64,000 bases of DNA from Natrialba taiwanensis DSM 12281 (GTDB lineage: Archaea > Halobacteriota > Halobacteria > Halobacteriales > Natrialbaceae). Positions 1 through 7,802 of the stretch are shown piece after piece (the stretch's first letter is position 1; every line of letters begins with the position of its first letter). The notes below the pieces were generated by a model. The model was not told where the DNA came from. It saw only the letters and a program-made list of their open reading frames with translations, and ran no database searches. Location of the stretch: positions 74,805-138,804 of the forward strand of contig NZ_AOIL01000042.1 of the NCBI RefSeq assembly GCF_000337595.1, written 5' to 3'. The position numbers and the translations under genes were made by a program.

Positions 1-1
1 C

Positions 2-775
2 CACGATCACGCTACCCGCCTCGACGCCCACGACGACCGCCTCCAACAAATCGACGCGCTCGCCGACGCCACGCGCAACCGTACCGGCGCGAACAAGGCC
101 CGCATCGAAGAACTCCAGGCGCGCGAACTCGAGAAGGGAGCCCACCTCGAAACCGCCACCGTCGACGAACACGAACTCGAGGTGCAGGGTGATCGGCTCG
201 AACGGATCACCAAGGACGACGGCCGTTCATATTTTCGCGTTCCGGACAGCGCCGACCCGCTCGATTCGGGGCACGTCTCGCTCGCCTACGGTGACTTGCT
301 GCCGATCCAGCAACTCGCCAGGATGGACACGGACAGACGCCGGGCAGCCGCCAACACGGTCCCGACCAGACTCGCGGCCGCACTCTGGCAGGCACGTACC
401 GACCCGAGCATCGGCGACGATCCCTGGGAGCCCGGCTGCAAGAACGTTCGCGCGTTCGTCACGGCGAGCGATCTGAAACACTGGATTCGACGACAGGAAC
501 CCGGGACGAGCGAGACCTACGCGAAAAAACTCGTCTCGCGGACCATTGACGCCCTGCTCGATCTTTCGAAGCACCGACTCGCGGTTCGGCGGACGACCCA
601 GCGCAAGAACGGCCTCGAGTACACCGAACGACGGCTGATCCTCCCCGCCGATGCCGCGATTCCGGGCGAAACCGGTCGAACACGGAGCGACCCAAACCGA
701 GACCGGCAGTCGAACGGGATGGACGAAGACGCGTCACCCGAGTCGTCTCCACCGACAACTGATGTCCACGGATAA
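2..775 (+). CDS. C-terminal part of a coiled-coil protein with HTH-like tail, 5' end outside the window
   Basis: The reading frame is open from the first bases of the window, so this is the last 257 residues of a longer protein; the internal GTG near 182 is not a convincing start. Residues 1-70 of the visible part are charged and Leu/Glu/Arg-rich (repeated LDAHDDRLQQIDAL-like heptads), which suggests a coiled coil. The middle (around nt 330-620) is alpha-helical and ends in a possible winged-helix segment (SDLKHWIRR, SETYAKKLVSRTIDALLDLSKHRL) followed by a basic strand pair. The last 40 residues are a polar, disordered tail. I do not recognise the family. A DNA-binding or plasmid/virus-type replication-associated role is only a guess from the coiled coil plus HTH-like layout. 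Confidence 0.75.
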   Translation, partial: HDHATRLDAHDDRLQQIDALADATRNRTGANKARIEELQARELEKGAHLETATVDEHELEVQGDRLERITKDDGRSYFRVPDSADPLDSGHVSLAYGDLLPIQQLARMDTDRRRAAANTVPTRLAAALWQARTDPSIGDDPWEPGCKNVRAFVTASDLKHWIRRQEPGTSETYAKKLVSRTIDALLDLSKHRLAVRRTTQRKNGLEYTERRLILPADAAIPGETGRTRSDPNRDRQSNGMDEDASPESSPPTTDVHG

Positions 776-778
776 CAG

Positions 779-1093
779 CGTCCATCCGCCGGTTTCGCTC
801 CCGAGTTCACGCTGACTCGCTGGCGAGAGCCGTCATCTCTACACGACCCTCGACGCCGCGGTTCACGAGCGGCTGTCTGCACTGGCGGTAGCTGCGGGTC
901 TCCCTGCGAGCAGTCCGCGGCAGTCTACACGGGAGACAACCGCCTGTGACGCTCCGAAGACGACGGCTGTCCACGGGATCGGTTGCTGTCGCCGCTCGAA
1001 ATCGCACGCCGAGTCGTATCGACGACTCGTTCGAGGGTGGTATCCAAAGCCGCCGAGAAGACATCGAGTAATCGAGTGCAGCGAGCGGTGCGA
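779..1093. other. Intergenic region without a supported gene
   Basis: These 315 bases separate the left-edge gene from the convergent gene ending at 1094. A minus-strand frame (807-1097) begins with a GTG overlapping the stop of the upstream gene. Its translation is Arg/Ser-rich and lacks the acidic bias of real proteins in this window, so I do not call it. No clear promoter, repeat or RNA was seen. Confidence 0.5.
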
Positions 1094-1870
1094 TCACCGC
1101 TCGTGCTGTTCCGGTGGGGATTCCGTGCCGGACTGGTGGTCGTGCTCCCCTCGCTGTTGCGAGTTCGCTCGGGCCGGCGGCTCAGGTGGTTCGAACGCCG
1201 CGACGAGCACCTGCCCGGCGCGGGTATCCAGCAGGGCAGCCAGACTTCGCCGGGAGCGGGTGCCGACCGCTGCCAGGCCGGCGACGAGTAAGTGGCCGAT
1301 GATGACGGGCGTCGATACCGATCCCCCGCTCCCGACGGCGATCGACGCGAGCAACGACGCGGCAACCGCCGGAAGGACGACCAGACTCGTCACGCGAATC
1401 GGCCGTGCACGAATTGCGTCCCGCAGGTCCCGTCCCCGTCGAGCAACGCCGGACGTTTCCAGTGCGGCCGCGAGTTCGCCCGCTACGCGATCAATACCCC
1501 GAATAATGGGGCCGACCGCTCGCGTCTCGCGGAGGTCGATGACGATGACCTCGGGCTCGGGTTCCGTCGTCAGCCAGCGATAGCAGTACGTCGACTTGAG
1601 GTATCCCGTCCAGGTCGCGCCGATGGCGGCTAGCCGCGAGTTCACGATAGCGCCGCGAATCCGGGCTCCGTATCGCGATAGCGACGATCCGCGGGCAGCG
1701 AGCCGCGAGTTCGCGATCCAGTTCCGGACCCGGGAACCGACCCGCGACAGCGACGAGCCGACGGCGGTGAGTCGCGAGTTCACGACGGCTGTCTCGACGT
1801 AATCGCGGACGGGCGACTGCTCATCGTCTGCTCGGGAATCCGCTGACGGCTCGTCCGGTGACTCAGACAC
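1094..1870 (-). CDS. Membrane protein with three tandem 23-residue repeats
   Basis: 258 residues. After an acidic N-terminus (1-28) come three consecutive repeats of about 23 residues (roughly 30-52, 53-75, 76-98) built on NSRLxAxGSSLSRxGxRxR; the third is degenerate and ends in an aromatic stretch (YCYRW). Two hydrophobic segments near residues 153-176 and 183-200 should be membrane helices, and the C-terminus is polar and His/Gln-rich. The gene lies 120 bases downstream of the DUF4330 gene on the same strand, so the two are probably co-transcribed; pairing of a DUF4330 protein with a small membrane protein suggests an envelope role, but the function is unknown. The repeats are amphipathic and basic, unlike most haloarchaeal sequence, and could bind lipid head groups or nucleic acid. 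Confidence 0.8.
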   Translation of the reverse strand: MSESPDEPSADSRADDEQSPVRDYVETAVVNSRLTAVGSSLSRVGSRVRNWIANSRLAARGSSLSRYGARIRGAIVNSRLAAIGATWTGYLKSTYCYRWLTTEPEPEVIVIDLRETRAVGPIIRGIDRVAGELAAALETSGVARRGRDLRDAIRARPIRVTSLVVLPAVAASLLASIAVGSGGSVSTPVIIGHLLVAGLAAVGTRSRRSLAALLDTRAGQVLVAAFEPPEPPARANSQQRGEHDHQSGTESPPEQHER

Positions 1871-1990
1871 GGATTTCCTCCCGCTTCCGACGAGGTGAAC
1901 TCGTCAGTGATCGGTGCGAGCGTTCGACTGGCTCCGGAGGACGGATTTCTGGATCGACCATAGACGACGGATGACGCGCAGACACCAGCG

Positions 1991-2836
1991 TCACTCGATG
2001 TCCGTGACGGTTCCGCTGACAGTCGTCGTGTCGAGGTCCAGTGCAATAGTGGTTCCGGCCTCGAGTCGGTCACCCCGGAATCGGGTGCCGGTTTCGCGTT
2101 CGTGCGCAGTGGTTTGTAACTCGACCGTGAGGGTTACCCGCTCGTTCCGCGGGTGTTCGCGCTCGTAGATGTTCCCGTCGTCGCTTTCGATGATCACGGT
2201 CGCCGGTTCGCGCTCGACGGACTCGATGGTCGCGATCGTCTCGCCGCGGGCCGTTTCGCTCATATTTACCCCGAGTTCGTCCGCGACGTTGGGATCAACG
2301 TTGTCGAGTTCGACATCGACGACGGTCGTCGTCGGTTCGATTGCGAGCGTTTCCCCTTCGGTACTGAGATCGGTGACGGTGCCGTTCGTGGCGTGCCAGC
2401 CCAGATCGAGGCGGAGGCTGTCACCGAGGCGGAGCGGGTCGCCGCCGACGCGGAAGCGATCGAGATCGTGAGTGTCGCCGCCGGCCACTCCGTCGACTGC
2501 TGCGCGGACGCGAACAGTCTGGCTCCCGTCGGCTGCGGGTGCGGTGACGAAGACATCAGTGAGAGACACGTTGTCGTCGCTACCGGCGATGGCGGCGGTT
2601 TCGTTCTCGTCGAGTCGGTCAGCGACGTAGTCCGGTTGGGAGCCCAACTCGAGCGTGACGTATCGCGTCTCCGGGTCACCGTTCGGCTCGGCGGCTGTGG
2701 CCGGTTCGCCGCCCGAATTTCCGGTCACGACGAGACCGACGCCGGCGGCGACGACCACGAGCAACAGTCCGACGACGAGTGCGTCGATGACGTTGATGAC
2801 GCCGAGGAGGCTGCCGTCGTCGTCGATTAGTGGCAT
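1991..2836 (-). CDS. DUF4330-family membrane-anchored protein
   Basis: 281 residues, starting MPLIDDDGSLLGVINVIDA, the typical opening of haloarchaeal DUF4330 proteins (from memory of the family). One membrane helix follows at about residues 17-40 (VVGLLLVVVAAGVGLVV). The remaining 240 residues are acidic, beta-rich and predicted outside the membrane, with repeated short strands in which DUF4330-type segments recur (YVTLELGSQPDYVADRLDEN; VDVELDNVDPNVADELGVNM). These two segments look like an internal duplication, giving two similar extracytoplasmic domains. Function unknown; members are often found near polysaccharide or surface-glycan genes, but none is visible here. Probably in an operon with the repeat protein downstream. 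Confidence 0.85.
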   Translation of the reverse strand: MPLIDDDGSLLGVINVIDALVVGLLLVVVAAGVGLVVTGNSGGEPATAAEPNGDPETRYVTLELGSQPDYVADRLDENETAAIAGSDDNVSLTDVFVTAPAADGSQTVRVRAAVDGVAGGDTHDLDRFRVGGDPLRLGDSLRLDLGWHATNGTVTDLSTEGETLAIEPTTTVVDVELDNVDPNVADELGVNMSETARGETIATIESVEREPATVIIESDDGNIYEREHPRNERVTLTVELQTTAHERETGTRFRGDRLEAGTTIALDLDTTTVSGTVTDIE

Positions 2837-3155
2837 AGATCGGGTCCGCGTGTTGTGTGTCGTCGCCGGTCGCGACTCGCCGTCGTCTTTCCGTTCGATT
2901 CCATGCTTCTCATCCCCGCGCAGATAAGCGAAACGTGCGGGTGAGAACCGCTTGTGACGGACGTGTGACTGTTCATAGCACAGGTCTGTGTGTAGATACT
3001 AAATAAGTTCTCCTTTGAGGATAAGTGTCCGTAGCCAAGCGGTGTACGGTAGCCAGCGATACAGCCAGTGGAGGTACTGGCGTCCCACCGACATTCAAAT
3101 AGTCTGACTACTCAATCGAAGAACAATGGATGGGTATCCGCGAGACCGACCCGTT
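2837..3155. other. Intergenic region with an A/T-rich box and a hairpin, no coding gene
   Basis: These 319 bases hold the promoter area of the DUF4330 gene (leftward). On the plus strand there is an A/T box (about 2996-3007, actaaataag) followed 25 bases later by a G/C-balanced stretch containing a perfect 6-bp hairpin (GCCAGT 3064-3069 with ACTGGC 3076-3081). Positions 3025-3115 have a loose tRNA-like look (GTAGCCAAGCGG near the front, TTCAAAT near the end) but do not fold as a real tRNA. See the findings. Confidence 0.5.
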
Positions 3156-3695
3156 TCAACACGAGACCGACGTGTCCGTTTCGATGCCACTGTCTCCAAT
3201 AGTTAGCTTCGTCGTCCCCTCCTCGCAATCGTTTGGCGACCAGGTGGTGGTCGTTTTGCTTTCCAGTCCGTCGGCTTCGATCGCCACGTCGTAGGTGCCG
3301 CCGTCGGACAGTTCGATCACGAGTTCACTTGTGGCCGGGATTGCAACTTCCCGATCGAGGACCGAGTCGCCGTCGTGGTCGAGTTGGATCGTGATCGGGA
3401 GTTCCTCGTCGGTCGTGTTTTCGATGCGAATGCCGTACGCGTCATCCGCGACGGTCCAATCGTCTCCGCTGGATCGGCGTTCGAATCGATCGATCACGTC
3501 GGAGTCGTCGGGGATCGAGTCGAGGTCGCCTGCCGTCTGGGAGTCTGACGGGGAGTCGGTGTCGGTCGACGAGTCATCGCCATCGGGCCATGTGGTGCCG
3601 CTGAGACAGCCGGCGAGAGCGGCGAGACCGCCCGTCGCGCTGAGCGTGATGAACGTGCGTCGGTCCGGTCCACGGTCATCGAGATTCAGATCCAT
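3156..3695 (-). CDS. Tat-exported lipoprotein, unknown function
   Basis: 179 residues from the ATG at 3695, which I prefer over the upstream in-frame ATG at 3734 because it places the Tat signal near the N-terminus. RRTFIT is followed by a short hydrophobic stretch and the lipobox LAGC, so the mature protein should be a lipid-anchored extracellular protein. Next is an Asp/Ser/Thr-rich linker, typical of haloarchaeal lipoproteins, then a beta-rich domain (about residues 85-179) resembling a small Ig-like fold. A Cys near residue 155 and the final Cys could form a disulphide. No family recognised. It stands alone, with no obvious operon partner. Confidence 0.8.
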   Translation of the reverse strand: MDLNLDDRGPDRRTFITLSATGGLAALAGCLSGTTWPDGDDSSTDTDSPSDSQTAGDLDSIPDDSDVIDRFERRSSGDDWTVADDAYGIRIENTTDEELPITIQLDHDGDSVLDREVAIPATSELVIELSDGGTYDVAIEADGLESKTTTTWSPNDCEEGTTKLTIGDSGIETDTSVSC

Positions 3696-4085
3696 ATCGA
3701 CAGCACACGAGCGCGCGTAATGGCCTTTTTTCACGGATTGAGAACGGTCAGGATGGGGAGACTGTCAACCCGTGGCTTTCGTTCCGGGAGGGAGGGGACT
3801 ACTGACGATGGCCGGTCGCACGTCTCCCGCAGTCAGTGGTGCTGACTGCAAGCGTTCACCCGGCGTCGAGTAGGTGGGAATTACACCGTTGTAGTGGATA
3901 CAACGGGTCCGATACGACGGCGTGGCGGGCCTGGTGTCGACAGCGTGGCGGCGGACGGGAAGCTACCGACAGCCATCACAAATGGTCACCTATCGAGATG
4001 CAAGTCCACACTGAGCGTGCAAACGCCACGGGAGGTTATTATCATCGACAGGGAGCCACGAGTGCCCGTAGGGCAGTATTACCTC
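3696..4085. other. Intergenic region with a perfect hairpin and a putative promoter
   Basis: No convincing coding gene in these 390 bases. Two sites stand out: a perfect 8-bp inverted repeat with a 5-base loop at 3886-3906 (CCGTTGTA ... TACAACGG), and an A/T-rich box at about 4034-4045 (ggttattatcat) that probably serves the gene starting at 4086. Confidence 0.5.
3886..3906. repeat. Perfect 8-bp inverted repeat (hairpin or operator)
   Basis: CCGTTGTA (3886-3893), loop GTGGA, TACAACGG (3899-3906). It lies 180 bases before the small secreted protein. No T-tract follows, which argues against a terminator; a dimeric regulator site or an RNA hairpin are both possible. Confidence 0.5.
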
Positions 4086-4424
4086 ATGAGCGGAACACAC
4101 TGGTTCGATTCGCATTCGCGCACAGTTTCACTGGTAGTCATCGTCGGGCTTCTCGCGATGGTGATTGGTGGTGGATTCACTGCGGCGGTCTCAGCCCAGT
4201 CGTCCGACGACAATGTCGCCGTCAACGAAACGATTACCAACGAGAGTTCACAGGAGATACTCGCGGAATCGATCGTCAACGAAACGTCCGAGACGGGATC
4301 GGATGTTTCCGAGACGCCTGATCCGACGCTCCCTGCGCTTCCGGAGTTGGGTGATGGACTGTTCGATGAGAGCGTCGGCGATGAAGCCGGTAATGTCGTC
4401 GCTGACGACTGGTCCCCGTTCTGA
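4086..4424 (+). CDS. Small secreted protein with Sec-type signal peptide
   Basis: 112 residues. The start at 4086 is chosen because it gives a standard signal peptide: a short polar N-region (MSGTHWFDSHSRT), a hydrophobic core at residues 14-34 (VSLVVIVGLLAMVIGGGFTAA) and a likely cleavage after VSA-Q. The mature part, about 75 residues, is Asn/Glu/Ser/Thr-rich with several N-glycosylation-type sequons (NET, NES, NET) and ends in an acidic Pro-containing tail. An A/T box at about 4034-4045 fits a promoter with a short leader. It lies next to the two Gln/Asn-repeat secreted proteins and has similar composition, but the repeat motif itself is absent. Function unknown. Confidence 0.6.
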   Translation: MSGTHWFDSHSRTVSLVVIVGLLAMVIGGGFTAAVSAQSSDDNVAVNETITNESSQEILAESIVNETSETGSDVSETPDPTLPALPELGDGLFDESVGDEAGNVVADDWSPF

Positions 4425-4842
4425 ACGGCCGTTACGCCACCAGTAGCGGTTCTTTCCTTCTGGTGTTGGTGCCGACCGACGGTACTGTCTGCCGGACCCG
4501 GGACCGAGATCGCGGTGACGTGCCGGCACCTTAGGCGCGGCATCGAAGGATAAGTTGATAGCGCCGCCGTCGGTACAAATTCGAGACGACTGGGGTCGCC
4601 GCTAGCGTCTGTGCTCACCGTGGACACGTGCTTTCAAACGAGCCAATTGCGACCCGGTACCAGTGGTCGTGAATACGGGTTCTGCGAGTTCGCAGTGTGG
4701 CGTCGATAGCACGACCGTTCGCGCGTGCGCATAGTTCCATTCTGTTGACAACAATGCTGCGACGAACGAGCGCTGGCAAGAAACAGAAGAAACGATACTG
4801 TGAATAGTCGAGGTCGCGTTGAATGGGCGTTAACGTAGCGGA
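4425..4842. other. Convergent intergenic region, no gene seen
   Basis: 418 bases between two genes that converge. A GC-rich palindrome (AACGGCCGTT, 4425-4434) followed by a pyrimidine-rich run (ttctttccttct, near 4450-4461) may terminate the small secreted gene. Near 4743-4753 there is a short inverted repeat (TGTTG-A-CAACA) downstream of the large repeat protein. Frames crossing this region have non-haloarchaeal composition and are not called. Confidence 0.45.
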
Positions 4843-6378
4843 TTACGCACCGACCCAGACGTTCGTTGAGGCGACAGCACCGAACTGAGCGTTTTCGTTC
4901 TCCTGAAGGGCCACCTGTGCGGAGTCAGCGGTGCCACCGTTTTCGGCGACGGCGATGGCGGCCTGCTGCTCGTTGATGTTCTCCTGGAGCACGTACTGGG
5001 ACTGTTCGATCTGTGCGCTCGCTTCTTGCTCGACCTCGTTGGTCTGCTGTGCGTCGTAGTCGAACGCGATACCTGGTGCATCTTCGACGTCGCCGCCGCC
5101 GAGGGTCATGCTCGTCGTGTCGGAGTAGATGACACTGTCGTGCATGTAGCCCGGTCCGGCGTAGACGTTCAGCGCATCAGCGAACCCAATCTGCGTGTTG
5201 ATGTTCTGCTGGTGGGCCAGCTGGATTGCGGTGGCTTCGCTGCCGTTAGTCGCGATTGCCATCGCAGTGCTCTGGAGGTTGACGTTCATCTGTTCGACTT
5301 CCTGCGTCTGGCTGACGCTGGAGGTCGCCGTCTGAACGCCCTTGCCCTTCTTGTGATGGTCGTCGTCCTTCTTGTCCGACTCTTCACCGAGCGTCTCGGC
5401 CGCCTGTGCGGCTTCGTCCATCATCTCAGGGTTGTCGACACCCGCGGTGGCGATGGCCATGCCGGGCATCGACGAGAGGATGTTTTCGGCGTCCGCTTCG
5501 CCGATCTGCTCGTTGAAGTTGGTCTGTTCGGTGAGCTGGATCGCCGTCGCAGTGCTGTTGTTTCCGACAGCGATTGCGACTGCGCTGTCTTGCTCGTTGT
5601 AGTTCATCTGATCGGCGTTCTGGCCCTGCTCGACTGTGGCTTCGGCCGATTGATCGAGGAACTCGCCGCCACCCGCGTAGACGTTCGTGGCGTTTGCGAC
5701 TCCTTGCTGGAGGTTCTGGTTGGTCTGTTGGGACTGCTGGATCGAGAGCGCTTCGCTGTTGTTCGCCGCGAGGGCGAACGCGGTGCTTTGCTCGTTGTAG
5801 TTCAGTTGTCCAACGACCTGGCTCTGGGTGACTTCGGCTTCGGCAGCCTGGTCAGAGTCGACTTTACCCTTGTCACCTTTCTTGTCGGCAATACCCCAGC
5901 CGTCGAACTGCTTGCCGTCACCGTTCCCGATGACGACGTTGACAGTTCCGACATCCTCGAAGGAGGTCGATTCAGCCATCCCAGATCCGGCGAGCGCCTC
6001 ACCGAACTGTTCGTTGTCGTTGTACTGGTTCGCCTCTTGGACAGCGGTTGCCTCGCCGCCGTCGATCGAGATGGACGTCGCGTTCGATTGTTGGTTGATG
6101 TTAACCTGGTCGACGTCCTGGTACTGGCTTACTTCGGCATCGGTCTGTCCGGACGCCTGGGACTCGATGAACTCGTCGAGTGTTGTCCCGTTGAGGTCGG
6201 CCCCGAAGACCAGATACAGTTCTTCACCATTGTCGAGCGCGTGTACGCCGTTCGAACTCGGTGTGGTATCTTCACCGGCTGCGGCTGCGGGTGCCCCCGC
6301 AGCGAGCATCGATAAGGCGACGATACACGCCATCAGGACGGTCGTACATTGTGACCGTCTCGTCGTTGTGGTACTCAT
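4843..6378 (-). CDS. Secreted Gln/Asn-repeat protein, candidate curlin-like fibre subunit
   Basis: 511 residues from the ATG at 6378, chosen because it yields a signal peptide (TTRRSQ, hydrophobic core 14-34, AAAAGE). The mature protein carries five repeats of about 50 residues (near 81-130, 181-230, 247-297, 353-402, 455-504). Each has two half-units: VxQxQxVxQxNxNxQ, then an Ala-rich strand, then ATAIQxxxQxNxNxQxGxA. Regularly spaced Q and N with alternating small/hydrophobic residues resemble curlin repeats (SxxxxxQxGxxNxAxxxQ) and suggest a beta-solenoid with Gln/Asn ladders. After most repeats comes a short NVYAGxG-like turn, and between repeats are charged linkers (KKDDDHHKK). It is divergent from a second protein with the same motif (6997-7533). 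A role as surface fibre or biofilm matrix protein is inferred. I know no named family for it. Confidence 0.75.
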   Translation of the reverse strand: MSTTTTRRSQCTTVLMACIVALSMLAAGAPAAAAGEDTTPSSNGVHALDNGEELYLVFGADLNGTTLDEFIESQASGQTDAEVSQYQDVDQVNINQQSNATSISIDGGEATAVQEANQYNDNEQFGEALAGSGMAESTSFEDVGTVNVVIGNGDGKQFDGWGIADKKGDKGKVDSDQAAEAEVTQSQVVGQLNYNEQSTAFALAANNSEALSIQQSQQTNQNLQQGVANATNVYAGGGEFLDQSAEATVEQGQNADQMNYNEQDSAVAIAVGNNSTATAIQLTEQTNFNEQIGEADAENILSSMPGMAIATAGVDNPEMMDEAAQAAETLGEESDKKDDDHHKKGKGVQTATSSVSQTQEVEQMNVNLQSTAMAIATNGSEATAIQLAHQQNINTQIGFADALNVYAGPGYMHDSVIYSDTTSMTLGGGDVEDAPGIAFDYDAQQTNEVEQEASAQIEQSQYVLQENINEQQAAIAVAENGGTADSAQVALQENENAQFGAVASTNVWVGA

Positions 6379-6996
6379 GTTTCGTTTGATCCGTGCCGTG
6401 AGAGTCTTTTGTTTCTGCACCTCCACGGCGCAAATCGTCGTATCTTGATGACAGACTTTGTTATCTGGTAGTTGCCGCATCGATGGAAGGGCCTACCGCG
6501 CGGAAGCCGGTAGCTTATTTCGCGAAGGTAGTGACTATTCACGGCTGAGCGGCACAAACAGGCCAAATACACGTTGCAAACCGACAGAACGTATTATGAT
6601 AGTACCAGCCCTGAACAACGTATTATGATCGAAGAAACTGTTTCAGCGACCGAATCCTTCACTTACTCCCTGTAGAACTGGTCTTGTCGATCATCACGAT
6701 TCTGGCGGCTGACGAGGTAATCGCTGACCGAGAGTAAGAGTTAGCAACAGAAGCACTATGCCGATAGTACCATTTATAGGCTCTCGTTCAGCTCACTGTC
6801 TGGGTGTGCTCACTACTATAGTCTCGGTTTCAGGGCGACAAATCCGACTATTCGACGTGAAACCGTTGTCCGGGTTCAAGTACGACTCGGTGATGAGTAG
6901 CGACCGGGCACCGCGTCACACTAGCAGCAGGATCTATCCATCACAAGCCGCCGTCCCGTGTGGGACGTATGACGCGTGGCCTCAGAAAGCAACACT
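6379..6996. promoter_or_regulatory. AT-rich divergent regulatory region between the two Gln/Asn-repeat genes
   Basis: 618 bases, visibly richer in A/T than the flanks and without a credible gene. It contains a 13-base direct repeat (AACGTATTATGAT at 6588-6600 and 6617-6629, 29 bases apart, about three helical turns), a 10-base direct repeat (GATAGTACCA at 6598-6607 and 6763-6772), and an inverted repeat CTACCG/CGGTAG (6493-6498, 6508-6513). The long length and repeated words suggest complex control of both flanking secreted-protein genes, as for surface structures whose synthesis is switched. Confidence 0.55.
6588..6629. repeat. Pair of 13-bp direct repeats, candidate regulator sites
   Basis: AACGTATTATGAT occurs at 6588-6600 and again at 6617-6629. 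The 29-base spacing keeps both on nearly the same face of the helix. The core TATTATGAT could also be read as an archaeal promoter element, so the repeats may be tandem promoters and not operators. Confidence 0.5.
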
Positions 6997-7533
6997 ATGA
7001 AACGTACACTCACGCTCACACTGGCAGTAGCGCTAATTGGGAGCCTCATGTTCATGGGGTTCACAGGAATGGCTGCAGCACAGAACGACACTAACTTGGA
7101 GTCTGGCAATGCAACGACCACTGCTGAAGTCAATCAGGACAATACCAACTCTCAAACGGGTATTGCAACTGCAATGAGCGCCGGTGCAGATGACGGTGCT
7201 TCTGACCACCACGACCACCACAAGGCCGACGATTCTGCCTCGGCTGGAGGCGCTGAGGCTGGAGTCACTCAGGCCCAGGATGTCAGCCAGGTCAACACCG
7301 CTGAAATCAACCAAAACGCTGAAACGGGCGATGTCACCAATGAGGAAACGGAAGCACCCGCAGATGACGGTGCCGAAGACGGTGCCGAAGACGGTGACCT
7401 TGAGGAACGAGTGTCTGATCTTGAAGATGACGTGACGGAAATCGAGGACAGTCTCATTGACCTCGAGGCTACGGTCGGTGACCTCGAGGCTACGGTCGAT
7501 GACCTCGTCGGTGAGGTCGGACTCGACGTCTAA
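6997..7533 (+). CDS. Secreted protein with curlin-like motif and C-terminal coiled coil
   Basis: 178 residues from the ATG at 6997, preferred to 6976 because it starts directly at the signal peptide (MKRTLTLTLAVALIGSLMF, cleavage after AAA-Q). The mature protein has two stretches related to the repeats of the divergent neighbour: AEVNQDNTNSQTGIATA (about 43-59) and VTQAQDVSQVNTAEINQN (about 90-107), separated by a His/Asp-rich linker (HHDHHKADD). Residues 135-175 form acidic heptads (LEERVSDLEDDVTEIEDSL) that should be a coiled coil, perhaps for oligomerisation or anchoring. It could act as nucleator or minor subunit beside the larger repeat protein, by analogy with CsgB/CsgA. That analogy is inference only. 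Confidence 0.7.
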   Translation: MKRTLTLTLAVALIGSLMFMGFTGMAAAQNDTNLESGNATTTAEVNQDNTNSQTGIATAMSAGADDGASDHHDHHKADDSASAGGAEAGVTQAQDVSQVNTAEINQNAETGDVTNEETEAPADDGAEDGAEDGDLEERVSDLEDDVTEIEDSLIDLEATVGDLEATVDDLVGEVGLDV

Positions 7534-7551
7534 TCGCAGATAACTCGCCAA

Positions 7552-7579
7552 GAATTTTTGAATCGCTTTTTGCGTTTCT
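7552..7579 (+). terminator. T-rich transcription terminator
   Basis: Two to three T-tracts (atttttg, ctttttgcgtttct) begin 20 bases after the stop of the coiled-coil secreted protein, the usual form of an archaeal intrinsic terminator, which needs no hairpin. Confidence 0.55.
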
Positions 7580-7802
7580 AGGTTCAGTTCTAATGGACAC
7601 CGGCAGATAACGGTTACATCCATCTGTCCACAACAGTCCGCAGGGTTCCACGTTCAGTCTCGGTCGATGACCATTCTGTCGGTCAGCAGTCAGTACGACG
7701 GTAGCCGCATGCACAATCGTCCCCCACGGCGACGGCCGCAGTAGCGCAACCACCGTCACACCAGTCCGGCCGACAGTGTACTTTCCCCTTCGGACACTAT
7801 AT

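Noticed and set aside
807..1097. Minus-strand frame starting with a GTG that overlaps the stop of the repeat protein
   Set aside because: The overlap suggests coupling, but the translation is Arg/Ser-rich, lacks acidic bias and resembles no family.
5026..6315. Long plus-strand reading frame (429 codons) inside the Gln/Asn-repeat gene
   Set aside because: It is a mirror of the minus-strand gene. The latter has a signal peptide, five repeats and acidic composition, while the plus-strand translation has none of these.
6758..7000. 80-residue plus-strand frame in the divergent regulatory region
   Set aside because: Composition is not acidic and it runs into the signal-peptide start of the next gene in another frame; it has no domain or conserved start.
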